Part shown: one piece after another, positions 47,301 through 56,264 of the stretch | Layout: every line of letters begins with the position of its first letter | How positions within the stretch are numbered: position 1 is the first letter of the stretch | From: Aeriscardovia sp. | GTDB taxonomy: Bacteria > Actinomycetota > Actinomycetes > Actinomycetales > Bifidobacteriaceae | Reading direction: 5' to 3' | Assembly (NCBI GenBank): GCA_017632945.1 | Contig: JAGBQH010000012.1 | Span: 207,589-271,588 of the forward strand | DNA: 64,000 bases | Notes under the pieces: generated by a model | Database searches by the model: none | What the model saw: only the letters and a program-made list of their open reading frames with translations | What the model was told of the DNA's origin: nothing | Program-made: the position numbers and the translations under genes

Positions 47301-48056
47301 TTGGGTGAAGCCAAAGTAGAAAAAAGCCAGATGTGGCTGTACCACCTGAGCGTGAGAGTAGTGGGAGTGGCAGCTCAGAAGTGGTTCACCCCCTGCATAA
47401 GGGGAGAAGAAAACATACCGGAAACCGGAAGCGCAATTTTGGCTTCAAACCATTTGGCTGTCATAGATGACGCCGTAATTCCAATTACGGTCAAACACAG
47501 AGATGTGCACTTTATGGGGAAGATGGAATACTTTGTAGGAAAAGGCGTAAAAGGGAAGTTAACCCGCTTCTTTTTCACCAATGTTGGAGTTTTCCCTGTA
47601 GACAGATCCGGGGGAAAAGGCGCAGAAAGCGGGCTTGTAACAGCGAAAGAGGTGCTTGAAAAGGGAGAAATATTTGGAATACACCCCGAAGGGACCCGAA
47701 GCCCCGACGGGAGGCTATACAAGGGCCATACGGGCGTAGCAAAGCTAGCTTTTGAAACCGGATCTCCAGTGGTTCCGGTGGCCTTGTGGGGAACCAACAT
47801 CAGTCAGCCTATAGGAGTGGTCTTCCCCCACCGTTTCCCCGTAGCCGTATCCTACGGCAAGCCTATAGAAGTGCCTAAATTAAGGCCTGAAGAAATTACT
47901 TACGAAAAGCTGCGCGGCCTGACCGATGAAATAATGAGAAAAATTATGATCTTAAGCGGCCAGGAGTATGTAGACATGTACGCCCAGGACAGAAAAAGGC
48001 AGCTTCAAGAAGAAAAGCTTATCGAGGAAGAGAAACTGCACGACCTTCCTGAGTAG
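47301..48056 (+). CDS. 1-acyl-sn-glycerol-3-phosphate acyltransferase (PlsC family)
   Basis: A 251-residue acyltransferase of phospholipid synthesis. HX4D is in ASNHLAVIDDAVI, the second block is GVFPVDRSGG, and the third is HPEGTRSPDG. A C-terminal charged helix follows. Start TTG 47301 is chosen because TTGGAG lies upstream and the TATACT box would begin transcription near 47271; ATG 47331 is the alternative, and the long in-frame reading from 47148 covers promoter and leader DNA. Confidence 0.85.
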   Translation: MGEAKVEKSQMWLYHLSVRVVGVAAQKWFTPCIRGEENIPETGSAILASNHLAVIDDAVIPITVKHRDVHFMGKMEYFVGKGVKGKLTRFFFTNVGVFPVDRSGGKGAESGLVTAKEVLEKGEIFGIHPEGTRSPDGRLYKGHTGVAKLAFETGSPVVPVALWGTNISQPIGVVFPHRFPVAVSYGKPIEVPKLRPEEITYEKLRGLTDEIMRKIMILSGQEYVDMYAQDRKRQLQEEKLIEEEKLHDLPE

Positions 48057-49149
48057 GGAGGTCTTCTTTTGGAATAAACAGGCTCAAGGCATTTTTCAAA
48101 AACTCTTCCTCTCTTTTTCCGAGGCTTAAATCCCTGCAACATTCATCAAGCGCCAAAAAAGCCTTTGAACACAGCTTTTTTATCCTTTCGTGGCTCTTTT
48201 TTACCGCTCCGCAGCTTTCAAACATGTCTATCACTTCATCCTCCCTTCCCGTTAGATCTTCTTTTTCATAGAGGCGGATCAGATAAGTTCTGTCTTTAAG
48301 GGAAAGAAGCGAGAGAGAATCGGCCAAAAGAAAGGTCCTTTTCTTTTCGCGTATGTCTCCCCCCTTGGGTTTAGATCCTCCTTTTAAATCGAGGAGATCG
48401 TCAAAGATTTGAAATGCCACTCCCAGGGGGCTTCCTATTTTTTCCCCCCACTTTTCTGCTTTTTTTTCATCCCTTCCCGCCTCCAAGAAGCCAAGGCAAA
48501 TAGGGGCTATGGCTGTGTAACTTGCGGTTTTGTAAAGGTAAATGCTTTCTATTGCACTCTGCAGTCCTTTGGGGTCTTCAAGGCGCACAGAGGGGGAATT
48601 AATGTCTAAAATTTGCCCTTTTTCCACCTGCATCTGCATTCTGCAAAAAGCCCTTATTGCCGCCGGGCCGTTGGCCCCCATTTTCGATTCGAGCAGGGCT
48701 TCGACGCTTGCCGAGGCCAAAAAATCCCCGAGCATAATAGCCATGGCGTCTGCTGATTCAAAATTGAAAGTGGAAGAGGAAAGGGAAGAAAAAAAGGCTT
48801 TGCGGCTTGAAGGGCGCCCCCTTCTGACTTCGGATTTATCTACAATATCGTCGTGCACCAGGGCCGCGGCTTGAAAAATCTCTATGGCGCAGGCCGCCTC
48901 CACCCCTCCCTCTTTTCCCGCGCAAAGGCAGCAAGCCATTTCTAAAATTGCCCTTAGCCTTTTTCCTCCAATGAGAGCTTCAAATGCCTGCCTGTCAAAA
49001 AGGGATGCCGCCTCCTTCAAGGGACCGTCTAAAGAGGAAAAGCGGGGGATGGAAAATAATTTCTCCATCCCGCCCTCCACATTGGATTTAGAGATTTTAA
49101 CCCATGAGGCAAAATCCTGAGATGAAGCAAGAGGGAAGTTAGAAGCCAT
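48019..49149 (-). CDS. polyprenyl diphosphate synthase
   Basis: A 376-residue trans-prenyl synthase. First aspartate-rich motif VHDDIVDKSEVRRGRPS near residue 100, second FQIFDDLLDLKG near 225; GGKRLRAIL is the substrate loop. It makes an isoprenoid chain, perhaps for menaquinone or undecaprenyl phosphate; chain length is not decidable. ATG 49149 is used because TAACAT sits 7 nt before it; the reading frame continues 10 codons upstream. Its end overlaps the PlsC gene end by 38 nt. Confidence 0.9.
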   Translation of the reverse strand: MASNFPLASSQDFASWVKISKSNVEGGMEKLFSIPRFSSLDGPLKEAASLFDRQAFEALIGGKRLRAILEMACCLCAGKEGGVEAACAIEIFQAAALVHDDIVDKSEVRRGRPSSRKAFFSSLSSSTFNFESADAMAIMLGDFLASASVEALLESKMGANGPAAIRAFCRMQMQVEKGQILDINSPSVRLEDPKGLQSAIESIYLYKTASYTAIAPICLGFLEAGRDEKKAEKWGEKIGSPLGVAFQIFDDLLDLKGGSKPKGGDIREKKRTFLLADSLSLLSLKDRTYLIRLYEKEDLTGREDEVIDMFESCGAVKKSHERIKKLCSKAFLALDECCRDLSLGKREEEFLKNALSLFIPKEDLPTQEGRAVSLPR

Positions 49150-49156
49150 ATTGTAA

Positions 49157-49162
49157 ATGTTA
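49157..49162 (-). promoter_or_regulatory. -10 box TAACAT, 7 nt before the polyprenyl synthase ATG
   Basis: Minus-strand TAACAT, spacer TTACAAT, then ATG; no Shine-Dalgarno. Confidence 0.5.
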
Positions 49163-49265
49163 CAGTTAGGGCGTGGCAAAGAATTTCCGGAAAGGGGGAA
49201 TAAAAATAAAACTAATTTTGTTTTACACTCGGCTAAGGCTTTTTACAGGAAGGTAGGTGCCCTAG

Positions 49266-50312
49266 ATGCCCCTGATGCCGCAATCAGATGAATTTGAAGA
49301 AAAATACGACGAGTCTGATGAGGATGACGGCGAGATCGAGATAGGAAAGGGAAGAGACCTCCCGTCTCACGAACATTTAGACAAAGTAGCCGGGGCCAGC
49401 GCCGACCCCGTCAAGGACTACTTAAAGCAAATAGGAAGAGTGTCTCTTCTCACGGCAGAAGAAGAAAAGGATCTGTCTGAAAGGATAGAAGCCGGCCTCT
49501 ATGCCCAGCATATTTTGGATACTGCCGAAGAGGGGGAACTGTCATTTGAGTACAGAAGAGAGCTTCAATGGGCTGCAAATGATGGAAGAAAGGCCAAAGA
49601 TCACCTTCTGGAGGCAAATCTGAGGCTAGTAGTTTCTCTCGCCAAGCGCTACATAGGCAGGGGTATGCACTTTTTGGATCTCATCCAGGAAGGAAATCTG
49701 GGTCTGATAAGGGCCGTTGAAAAGTTTGACTATACAAAGGGCTTCAAGTTCTCCACCTATGCCACCTGGTGGATAAGGCAGGCGATCACTAGGGCCATGG
49801 CTGACCAGGCCAGGACCATAAGGGTGCCTGTACACATGGTAGAAGTCATAAACAAACTTTCCAGAATCCAAAGGAGGATGCTCCAGGATCTGGGAAGGGA
49901 GCCCACCACAGAAGAGCTGGCAAACGAACTCAATATGCCAATCGAAAAAGTGGAAGAAGTGCAAAAGTACGGAAGAGAGCCCATTTCCCTTCACACTCCC
50001 TTGGGAGAAGAAGGGGACTCGGAATTTGGAGACCTCATAGAAGACACAGATGCCATAAGCCCCCAAGACGCCGTGGCCTTCTCCATTCTTCAGGAAGAGT
50101 TCAGGCAGGTGCTCGGCACCTTAAGCCCGCGGGAAGCCGGTGTTATAAAAATGCGTTACGGCCTGGAAGACGGGCAGCCCAAGACTTTAGACGATATAGG
50201 CAGAATCTACGGCGTTACCCGCGAGCGCATAAGGCAGATAGAATCAAAAACCATGAGTAAGCTTCGCCATCCCTCGCGTTCCAAGGCCCTTATGGACTTT
50301 TTAGATAACTGA
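49266..50312 (+). CDS. sigA: primary sigma factor (RpoD/SigA)
   Basis: A 348-residue sigma70. Region 1.2 [17 protein letters not shown], region 2 [35 protein letters not shown], region 4.2 [26 protein letters not shown]. The long N-terminal region of most actinobacterial SigA proteins (total ~450-530) is reduced to a ~50-residue acidic leader. ATG 49266 follows AGGAAGG; ATG 49275 is an alternative. The kinase cluster converges on it. Confidence 0.95.
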   Translation: MPLMPQSDEFEEKYDESDEDDGEIEIGKGRDLPSHEHLDKVAGASADPVKDYLKQIGRVSLLTAEEEKDLSERIEAGLYAQHILDTAEEGELSFEYRRELQWAANDGRKAKDHLLEANLRLVVSLAKRYIGRGMHFLDLIQEGNLGLIRAVEKFDYTKGFKFSTYATWWIRQAITRAMADQARTIRVPVHMVEVINKLSRIQRRMLQDLGREPTTEELANELNMPIEKVEEVQKYGREPISLHTPLGEEGDSEFGDLIEDTDAISPQDAVAFSILQEEFRQVLGTLSPREAGVIKMRYGLEDGQPKTLDDIGRIYGVTRERIRQIESKTMSKLRHPSRSKALMDFLDN

Positions 50313-50327
50313 AAATTTCTCTGTTTT

Positions 50328-50355
50328 AGGGGGAGGCACGCCTCCCCCTTTTTTT
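50328..50355 (+). terminator. terminator after sigA
   Basis: AGGGGGAGG-CACG-CCTCCCCCT followed by seven T. Confidence 0.92.
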
Positions 50356-50432
50356 GTATTCTTTAATCTCAAAGCCCGGGAAAAGAAGAGCAAAGAAAAC
50401 GTCCAGATTTTCCTTTAGTTTTCAAAAAAAGC

Positions 50433-52490
50433 CTAATTGGACTTGGAAGAGGAACTGGAGTTAGCAGAGGAAGAGGAAGAAGACGACTTGTCTTGTGAAG
50501 AAGGCTGGGAAGTAGAGGAACTGGACTTAGTAGAGGAAGAGGAAGAAGAGGGGCTCTGGCAGTAAACAGTGATGGTTGAGCCTGAATCCACACTTCCTCC
50601 AGATGTTGACAAACTTTCCCCGCTGGGAGCCTGAAGGTTTTCAACCGTCCAGCTCTCCTGGGCATTTTGCGGAACTAACTTCACTTTGAGGCCCAGCGCC
50701 TGCAGCGCATTTTTCACAACCGAGAGGGCTTCTCCCCTAAGCTGCGAAGGGATGGTTACTTTCTGAGGACCTTCTGAAACATTTAAGGTAATAGTTGCGC
50801 CCTGGGAAACTACGCTTCCTGCAGCCGGGGAAGTATTGACTACCATTCCTTTGGCAACTGAAGTGCTGCTTACCTGTTTTATGGAGATATTAAATCCGTC
50901 TTGAGAAAGCGTAGTCTGGGCGTCGCCCTCGCTCTTTCCTACAAGGTTCGGCACAGTAGTTTGCCCGCTTGAAATATAAAGGGTGACTTTCGTACCCTCC
51001 GATTGGCTGCTTCCTGCAGCCGGGGAAGTTCCAGTCACGCGATCTTTTGGAATGGTGGGTGAATTTTGCACTTCTACCGACCCCACTGAAAAGCCTGACA
51101 CGCTCAGGCTTTGCTCGGCCTGCTGCTCTGTCATGCCCACAACGTTAGGGATTTGGGCAGTTGCCGGACCCGCAGAGAACCATACAGTTACCGTGCTCCC
51201 CTTTATTACGCTCTGCCCGGAGGCGGGATCTTGCTTTATTATGTTTCCCTTAGGTTGATCGGTGGCAGTGTCCAACTCGGCCTGAAACTTTAATCCCACG
51301 CTGCTCAGGCTTTGCTCTGCCTGCTGCTCTGTCATGCCGTTTTGAATGGAAGGGACGGTGACGTACTGGGGACGGGTGGAAAAGTATATCCACGCCCCCG
51401 CCCCGCAGCAGGCGGCCAGTATGCATACAATCAGCCACACTATCCAGGCCTTGTGCTTCTTTTTGACTACCGCCCTTCCGGCACCAAAGGGGCGATCGTA
51501 GTCGGGGGAAGAAGAGTAGCCCGAGGGGGGAACCGACGAAGGGGGCAGTGCCACCTGCGTCTTCTCTGCATCTTGGGAAGGCTTGTGAAGATCGGAAAGC
51601 GGGTTGTAGTCTTCCACAGAGGCTTTTTGTCCGCTTAAAATCGCCTGCACATCCCTCTTAAACTCGGCTGCCGTGCTGTAGCGGTTCTGCCTGTCTTTAG
51701 TCATGGCCTTGGCCACAACCGAATCCCAAATTTTGGGAAGCCCCGGAATGATGGAGCTGGGGGGAGTGGCAACCTGGGAAACGTGCTGGTAGGCTATGGC
51801 CACAGGGGAATCTCCGGAAAACGGGGGGCGCCCTGTAAGCATTTCATAGAGCACGCAACCGGCAGAGTAGAGGTCGGAACGCATGTCTATGTTTTCGCCC
51901 TTTGCCTGCTCGGGAGAAAGGTACTGGGCCGTGCCTACTACCCCCTGGGACTGGGTCATGGTGGTAGCAGAATCATCTAGCGCACGGGCTATGCCAAAGT
52001 CCATTACCTTTACCACGCCCTGCTCGCTGACCATGACGTTGCTGGGCTTGATATCTCTGTGGATGATTCCCATTTTGTGGGAGTACTCAAGGGCGTTTAG
52101 GATCCCAATTATGATTTGCCCTGCATCCGTGGGAGAGAGCGCTCCATTTTCCCTTATTATTTCCCTAAGAGTTTGGCCCTTTACATACTCCATGATGATG
52201 TAGGGAATTTTTTCCTTTTCCCCGTCGGGGCCTTCCGCCTCTTCTTCCCCCGTGTCGTAGATGGAAACAATATTGGGATTGTTAAGCTGAGCGACGGATC
52301 TAGCTTCCTTGCGAAATCTTGCCAAAAAGACCTGGTCGTTGGCAAGGTTGGGGCGCAAAATCTTTATGGCCACCTGCCTGCCCAGACGAGTATCGGTACC
52401 TATATGCACCTCGGCCATGCCGCCATGGCCTATTACCGGTCCTACGGTGTAACGGCCCTGAGCCAGGCTCTGGGGAGTGAATTGGCTCAT
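50433..52490 (-). CDS. pknB: Ser/Thr protein kinase PknB with PASTA domains
   Basis: A 685-residue membrane kinase. Kinase domain ~10-275 (IGHGGMAEVHIG, HRDIKPSN, DFGIA). One membrane helix near 345-365 (AWIVWLIVCILAACCGAGA), then four extracellular PASTA domains (~370-640) that bind muropeptides, and a poly-Ser tail of ~45 residues. PASTA 1 and 2 share ~36 bp of near-identical DNA. Overlaps pknA by 4 nt. Confidence 0.96.
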   Translation of the reverse strand: MSQFTPQSLAQGRYTVGPVIGHGGMAEVHIGTDTRLGRQVAIKILRPNLANDQVFLARFRKEARSVAQLNNPNIVSIYDTGEEEAEGPDGEKEKIPYIIMEYVKGQTLREIIRENGALSPTDAGQIIIGILNALEYSHKMGIIHRDIKPSNVMVSEQGVVKVMDFGIARALDDSATTMTQSQGVVGTAQYLSPEQAKGENIDMRSDLYSAGCVLYEMLTGRPPFSGDSPVAIAYQHVSQVATPPSSIIPGLPKIWDSVVAKAMTKDRQNRYSTAAEFKRDVQAILSGQKASVEDYNPLSDLHKPSQDAEKTQVALPPSSVPPSGYSSSPDYDRPFGAGRAVVKKKHKAWIVWLIVCILAACCGAGAWIYFSTRPQYVTVPSIQNGMTEQQAEQSLSSVGLKFQAELDTATDQPKGNIIKQDPASGQSVIKGSTVTVWFSAGPATAQIPNVVGMTEQQAEQSLSVSGFSVGSVEVQNSPTIPKDRVTGTSPAAGSSQSEGTKVTLYISSGQTTVPNLVGKSEGDAQTTLSQDGFNISIKQVSSTSVAKGMVVNTSPAAGSVVSQGATITLNVSEGPQKVTIPSQLRGEALSVVKNALQALGLKVKLVPQNAQESWTVENLQAPSGESLSTSGGSVDSGSTITVYCQSPSSSSSSTKSSSSTSQPSSQDKSSSSSSSANSSSSSKSN

Positions 52491-53455
52491 TTGAAACTCT
52501 CTTTCTCAAATCCGGCAAAATCGGTTGAAGGAAGGATGCCCTCCATAAGTCTGTATGCCTTCATGGCATCCGTGTGTATGTAGTACTTTACTGGGTGAGG
52601 GTAGCTGCAGACTTTTCTTGGTATCACTTTGTTTTTAATATCCTCCAAGATATGGTCTAGGTCGTTTGCCACATCCAAAGCGCTCCGGGGCCTGTGAGCA
52701 GGGTTTTTCTCTAACATAACCATAACATAACTAGCCAATTCCTCAGGGATGTCGAAAGGAAGGTTTGGAACGGGATCGTTGACCTGGGCGGCGGCAATAT
52801 CTACAGGAGCCGTCCCGGTAAAGGGCCTGTGCCCGCTAAGCCCTTCGTAGAGCACGATTCCCAGAGAATATATGTCGCTTTGAGGCAGGGGCTTTAAGCC
52901 CCTTGCCTGTTCGGGGGCGATGTACTGGGCCGTTCCCACCACCCTTCCGGCCTGCGTAATCTGGGCCTGATCGGCAGAGTAGCTCACTCCAAAATCAGTT
53001 ATTTTTACTTTTCCCTCGGGGCTTACCATGATATTGGCAGGCTTTATGTCGCGGTGGATTACGCCGTTTTTATGCGCTACATATAATCCCTTGGCGACCT
53101 GGGAAATGAGGGGAAGGAGCTTTTTGGGAGCGATTTTCCCAGCCTCCTTGTAGATCTGGGCAAGAGAGGGCCATGGAATGTATTCCATTATCAGAAAGCC
53201 CATTCCGTTGTTTTCGTAGTAATCAAAAAGGGCCGCTATGGCGGGGTGGGCGAGGTAGGCGGAGTTTTTGGCCTCTATCCTCATTCTTTCAAGTCTTGAG
53301 GAATTTTCTTCCAAGTCTCCCCTAAGTGCTTTTACCGCCACTTCCCTTTTTGCCCCAAGGTCGTACGCCTTCCACACTTCTCCCATTCCGCCCTGAGCCA
53401 CGCGCTTTTCAAGCCTGTAACGGCTATGGATGATTTGCCCCTCAATCAGCTTCAT
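52487..53455 (-). CDS. pknA: Ser/Thr protein kinase PknA
   Basis: A 322-residue kinase: VAQGGMGEVWKAYD, catalytic HRDIKPANI, DFGVSYS, and activation segment TQAGRVVGTAQYIAPEQ. The kinase domain ends near 275; the ~45-residue tail shows no membrane helix, so the protein appears cytoplasmic, unlike many PknA. Overlaps both neighbours by 4 nt. Confidence 0.93.
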   Translation of the reverse strand: MKLIEGQIIHSRYRLEKRVAQGGMGEVWKAYDLGAKREVAVKALRGDLEENSSRLERMRIEAKNSAYLAHPAIAALFDYYENNGMGFLIMEYIPWPSLAQIYKEAGKIAPKKLLPLISQVAKGLYVAHKNGVIHRDIKPANIMVSPEGKVKITDFGVSYSADQAQITQAGRVVGTAQYIAPEQARGLKPLPQSDIYSLGIVLYEGLSGHRPFTGTAPVDIAAAQVNDPVPNLPFDIPEELASYVMVMLEKNPAHRPRSALDVANDLDHILEDIKNKVIPRKVCSYPHPVKYYIHTDAMKAYRLMEGILPSTDFAGFEKESFK

Positions 53456-54882
53456 TTTTCAGCCTCTTTTATTACGCTTCCCATTATGGAGGCAGCTTGG
53501 GCGGATGTGGAATTTTGCAGCATTACCGCCACTACTGTGTCTGGATTTGAAGTGGAAAAACCGGCAGCCAAGGAATCGCTGCGATCAGCCTGGGATGGGT
53601 CTTTGACCTGGGCCATGACGGAGGCCACGGGCCCTAAAGAGGGGTCCTGCACCTTCGTCAGGTTTTCCATCATGGCCTGAATCTCGGCCGCCTGCGAGGA
53701 AGTGAGGGGGGAAGAGAGGCGGGAAGGGGCGGAAGAAGAGATGACCTGAAGGCCCGCAGAAAGGGTCCTTTTCACCAGTTCAGGCTTCATAATGCTCCCG
53801 CCATCCGCCACGGCCCCCACCATCATGGCTTCCTGAATAAGGCTCACTTTTCCCTCGCCTTCCCCGGCTCCCGAAAGGGCCAAGTCCTGCGCATTGCTCA
53901 CATTTCCCAAAGACGAGGCGGAAGAAAGCATAGCCTGTCCGCTTCCCTTTTCCCCGCAAATATGGATTGGAGATCCAAATCCAAATGAAGCTGCTTCTTT
54001 TTCTAAGGCCTGAGCTCCAAATTTCTGGGCAAGGATCGCAAAAGCGGTGGAAGAAGAATAGGAAAAGGCCGTGGAAAGATCCATTTTGCTTTGCATGCTG
54101 TAATGGGGATAGTAGACGCTGTTTGCTATCACCATTCCGGAAGGGAGCTTAAAAGTTGAAGGAGCTGACACCTCATCTGTAGGCTTCACCCCTTTCTGCA
54201 GGGCGAGGGAGGAAGTGAGGATGTTGAAAGTGGATCCGGGGTTTATTAGGTACTGGGTGGCCAAGTCCGTAAGGAGGCCCTCCTGGGAATAAGAAGAGTA
54301 GAGGGAGCGGGCCTGCTCTGAATTGTGGGTGGCAAGAAGGTTGGGGTTGTAGGTGGGAGAGGAAGCCAAAGTCAAAATGGCCCCCGTTTTGGCATCCAAC
54401 ACTACAATGGCTCCCGTTTTTCCTTTAAGAAGGGAGTAGGAATACTCCTGGAGGCGGGCTTGGACATTGGTCTCCACATTCACCTCCCCCTCTTCCTGGC
54501 CTTCAAAGATGGATTCAAATTTTTGCTGCCATATGCCCCCGTTTCCGCCCGTCAGCACCTTGTCGTAACTCATCTCCACTCCCTGGCTGGGAGGGGCGGC
54601 TATGGAGAAAAAGCCGGTTACCGGCGCAAAAGCTTCCCCTTGCGGGTAGGAACGCTGGTAGTTAAAGGAATCATTGCTCTTCTGGCTTAGGGCCAAAATC
54701 TCTCCCCCCGCTGACAAGATCTCCCCTCTAGCCATTCCCACCTCATGATAGAAAGCCGCCGTATTTTCCGGATTTGCATCCAGCGTAGGAGCGTAAATGA
54801 TGGACCAAAAAAAGGTAGAACAGGTAATGATGAGAAACAGCACTAAAACGGCGATGAAAAGCTGGCGCATGGACTTGTTCAC
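53452..54882 (-). CDS. pbpA: PbpA-type penicillin-binding protein, catalytic motifs lost
   Basis: A 476-residue PbpA, N-terminal helix residues 7-30 then a periplasmic part. Its alignment to PbpA is clear (TGAIVVLDAKTGAILTLASS, INPGSTF), but SxxK reads STFN (Ser217, Asn220), SxN reads SSS (276-278), and KTG reads KDP (427-429). Transpeptidation and penicillin acylation should therefore be lost or very weak. The reading frame is intact and sits in overlaps with pknA and rodA, so it is not a decaying relic by length. Confidence 0.9.
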   Translation of the reverse strand: MNKSMRQLFIAVLVLFLIITCSTFFWSIIYAPTLDANPENTAAFYHEVGMARGEILSAGGEILALSQKSNDSFNYQRSYPQGEAFAPVTGFFSIAAPPSQGVEMSYDKVLTGGNGGIWQQKFESIFEGQEEGEVNVETNVQARLQEYSYSLLKGKTGAIVVLDAKTGAILTLASSPTYNPNLLATHNSEQARSLYSSYSQEGLLTDLATQYLINPGSTFNILTSSLALQKGVKPTDEVSAPSTFKLPSGMVIANSVYYPHYSMQSKMDLSTAFSYSSSTAFAILAQKFGAQALEKEAASFGFGSPIHICGEKGSGQAMLSSASSLGNVSNAQDLALSGAGEGEGKVSLIQEAMMVGAVADGGSIMKPELVKRTLSAGLQVISSSAPSRLSSPLTSSQAAEIQAMMENLTKVQDPSLGPVASVMAQVKDPSQADRSDSLAAGFSTSNPDTVVAVMLQNSTSAQAASIMGSVIKEAEK

Positions 54883-56264
54883 CTTGGCCTCCTAAGAGCT
54901 GAAAGGTCCAAAAGCCCGGTTCCGTTTTCACTGCCAACGGGCCTGGGGGATTTATCTATTACCAAAAGGAGCATTAAAATCAGCCAGTCGGCCGTAAGGC
55001 TGGACCCTCCGGATGCCAAAAAAGGCATTGTAAGGCCGGTAAGGGGAAGAACGAGGGTAATTCCTCCGGCTATTGTAAAAATTTGAAAAGCCAGGGAAAA
55101 AACCAGTCCGGAGGCCAGAAGCTTTCCAAAACCGTCCTCCGTCCTCATGGCTATGACAAATCCCGCCGTTATAAGGCATAGGTACATCAAAAGCAAAAGG
55201 CAGATTCCCACAAACCCCATCTGCTCGACGAGGGAGGAATAGATGAAGTCTGAATTTGCAAAAGGGGTAAGGGCGGGATAGCCTTCTCCAAAGCCCGTTC
55301 CAAAAAGTCCTCCCGCCCCTAGGGCAAACAGGCCCTGAACAATCTGGTAGGAACTGCCGTAGGAGCGGGTGTAAAGCTGCTTTGAGAAGGGGTGGAGCCA
55401 AATATCGATGCGGGAGGAAAAAGTGGGAAAGAGGCCTGCAGAAGCAAAGAAGAGAATGACAAAAGCCGCGACTCCGCACAGCACCCATATTTTCTTTTTG
55501 CTGGCAACATAGACCATGCCCGTAAAGAGGGCAAAAAACATTAGGCAAATCCCAAGATCCCCTTCGGCCACCAAAATTATGGCCACAAGGATCCACACAG
55601 CGGCCAAGGGCCCCGCATCTTTTAGCCTGGGAAGGCGCCCCTTGCCGATTTTTGACTTTTCCTGGAATTTATCTCTGTGGGTAAAAAGGTAGGAGGCAAA
55701 AAAGATCGCTAAAAACAGTTTTGCAAATTCGCACGGCTGCCAGGAAAAGCCCCCGAATTTCACCCATACTTTTGCTCCATTCACCCTTTCTCCAATTCCC
55801 GGAACCAAAGGAAGAGCCAAAAGGATTAGGCCTATTGCCATAAAGGCGTAAGAAAGGCGCCGAAGCTTCCTGTAGTCGGCAAAGAAGGCCACGAGGAAAG
55901 AAGAAAGGGCCAAGGCCACCGCCAGCCAGATCATCTGCCTTAAACCGAAATCGGTGGCAGAGCCGTTCTGGGCATATTCTAGGTCAATCCTTGTAATTTG
56001 GGTTATCCCAATCAAAGAAAGCAGGAGGCCTACGGGAACTATCGACTTTATGCTGTTTGGGATTTTTTTGTCTACAAGGATCGTCAAAAGGATAGCAAGA
56101 GCGCAGTCAATGCCTCCGGCAAGAAGATAGGGCCATGCAATTTTGCCTGCCAGCTTCAGCATCATAGATGAAAAGGCCAGGCATCCTACAAACAGGGCAA
56201 AGAGGGTAAGGTATATCCTTCTGCCCTTGGATCTGCTTTTTGCCTGCCTGGAAGGCTTCATCAT
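54879..56264 (-). CDS. rodA: RodA/FtsW-family SEDS protein
   Basis: A 461-residue SEDS membrane protein with ten or so helices; GLRQMIWLAVAL, VWVKFGGFSWQPCEFAKLFLA and GFGEGYPALTPFANSDFIYS are typical. RodA polymerises glycan strands for lateral growth, normally with a class B PBP partner, here the motif-poor PbpA next to it. Overlaps by 4 nt on both sides. Confidence 0.94.
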   Translation of the reverse strand: MMKPSRQAKSRSKGRRIYLTLFALFVGCLAFSSMMLKLAGKIAWPYLLAGGIDCALAILLTILVDKKIPNSIKSIVPVGLLLSLIGITQITRIDLEYAQNGSATDFGLRQMIWLAVALALSSFLVAFFADYRKLRRLSYAFMAIGLILLALPLVPGIGERVNGAKVWVKFGGFSWQPCEFAKLFLAIFFASYLFTHRDKFQEKSKIGKGRLPRLKDAGPLAAVWILVAIILVAEGDLGICLMFFALFTGMVYVASKKKIWVLCGVAAFVILFFASAGLFPTFSSRIDIWLHPFSKQLYTRSYGSSYQIVQGLFALGAGGLFGTGFGEGYPALTPFANSDFIYSSLVEQMGFVGICLLLLMYLCLITAGFVIAMRTEDGFGKLLASGLVFSLAFQIFTIAGGITLVLPLTGLTMPFLASGGSSLTADWLILMLLLVIDKSPRPVGSENGTGLLDLSALRRPR

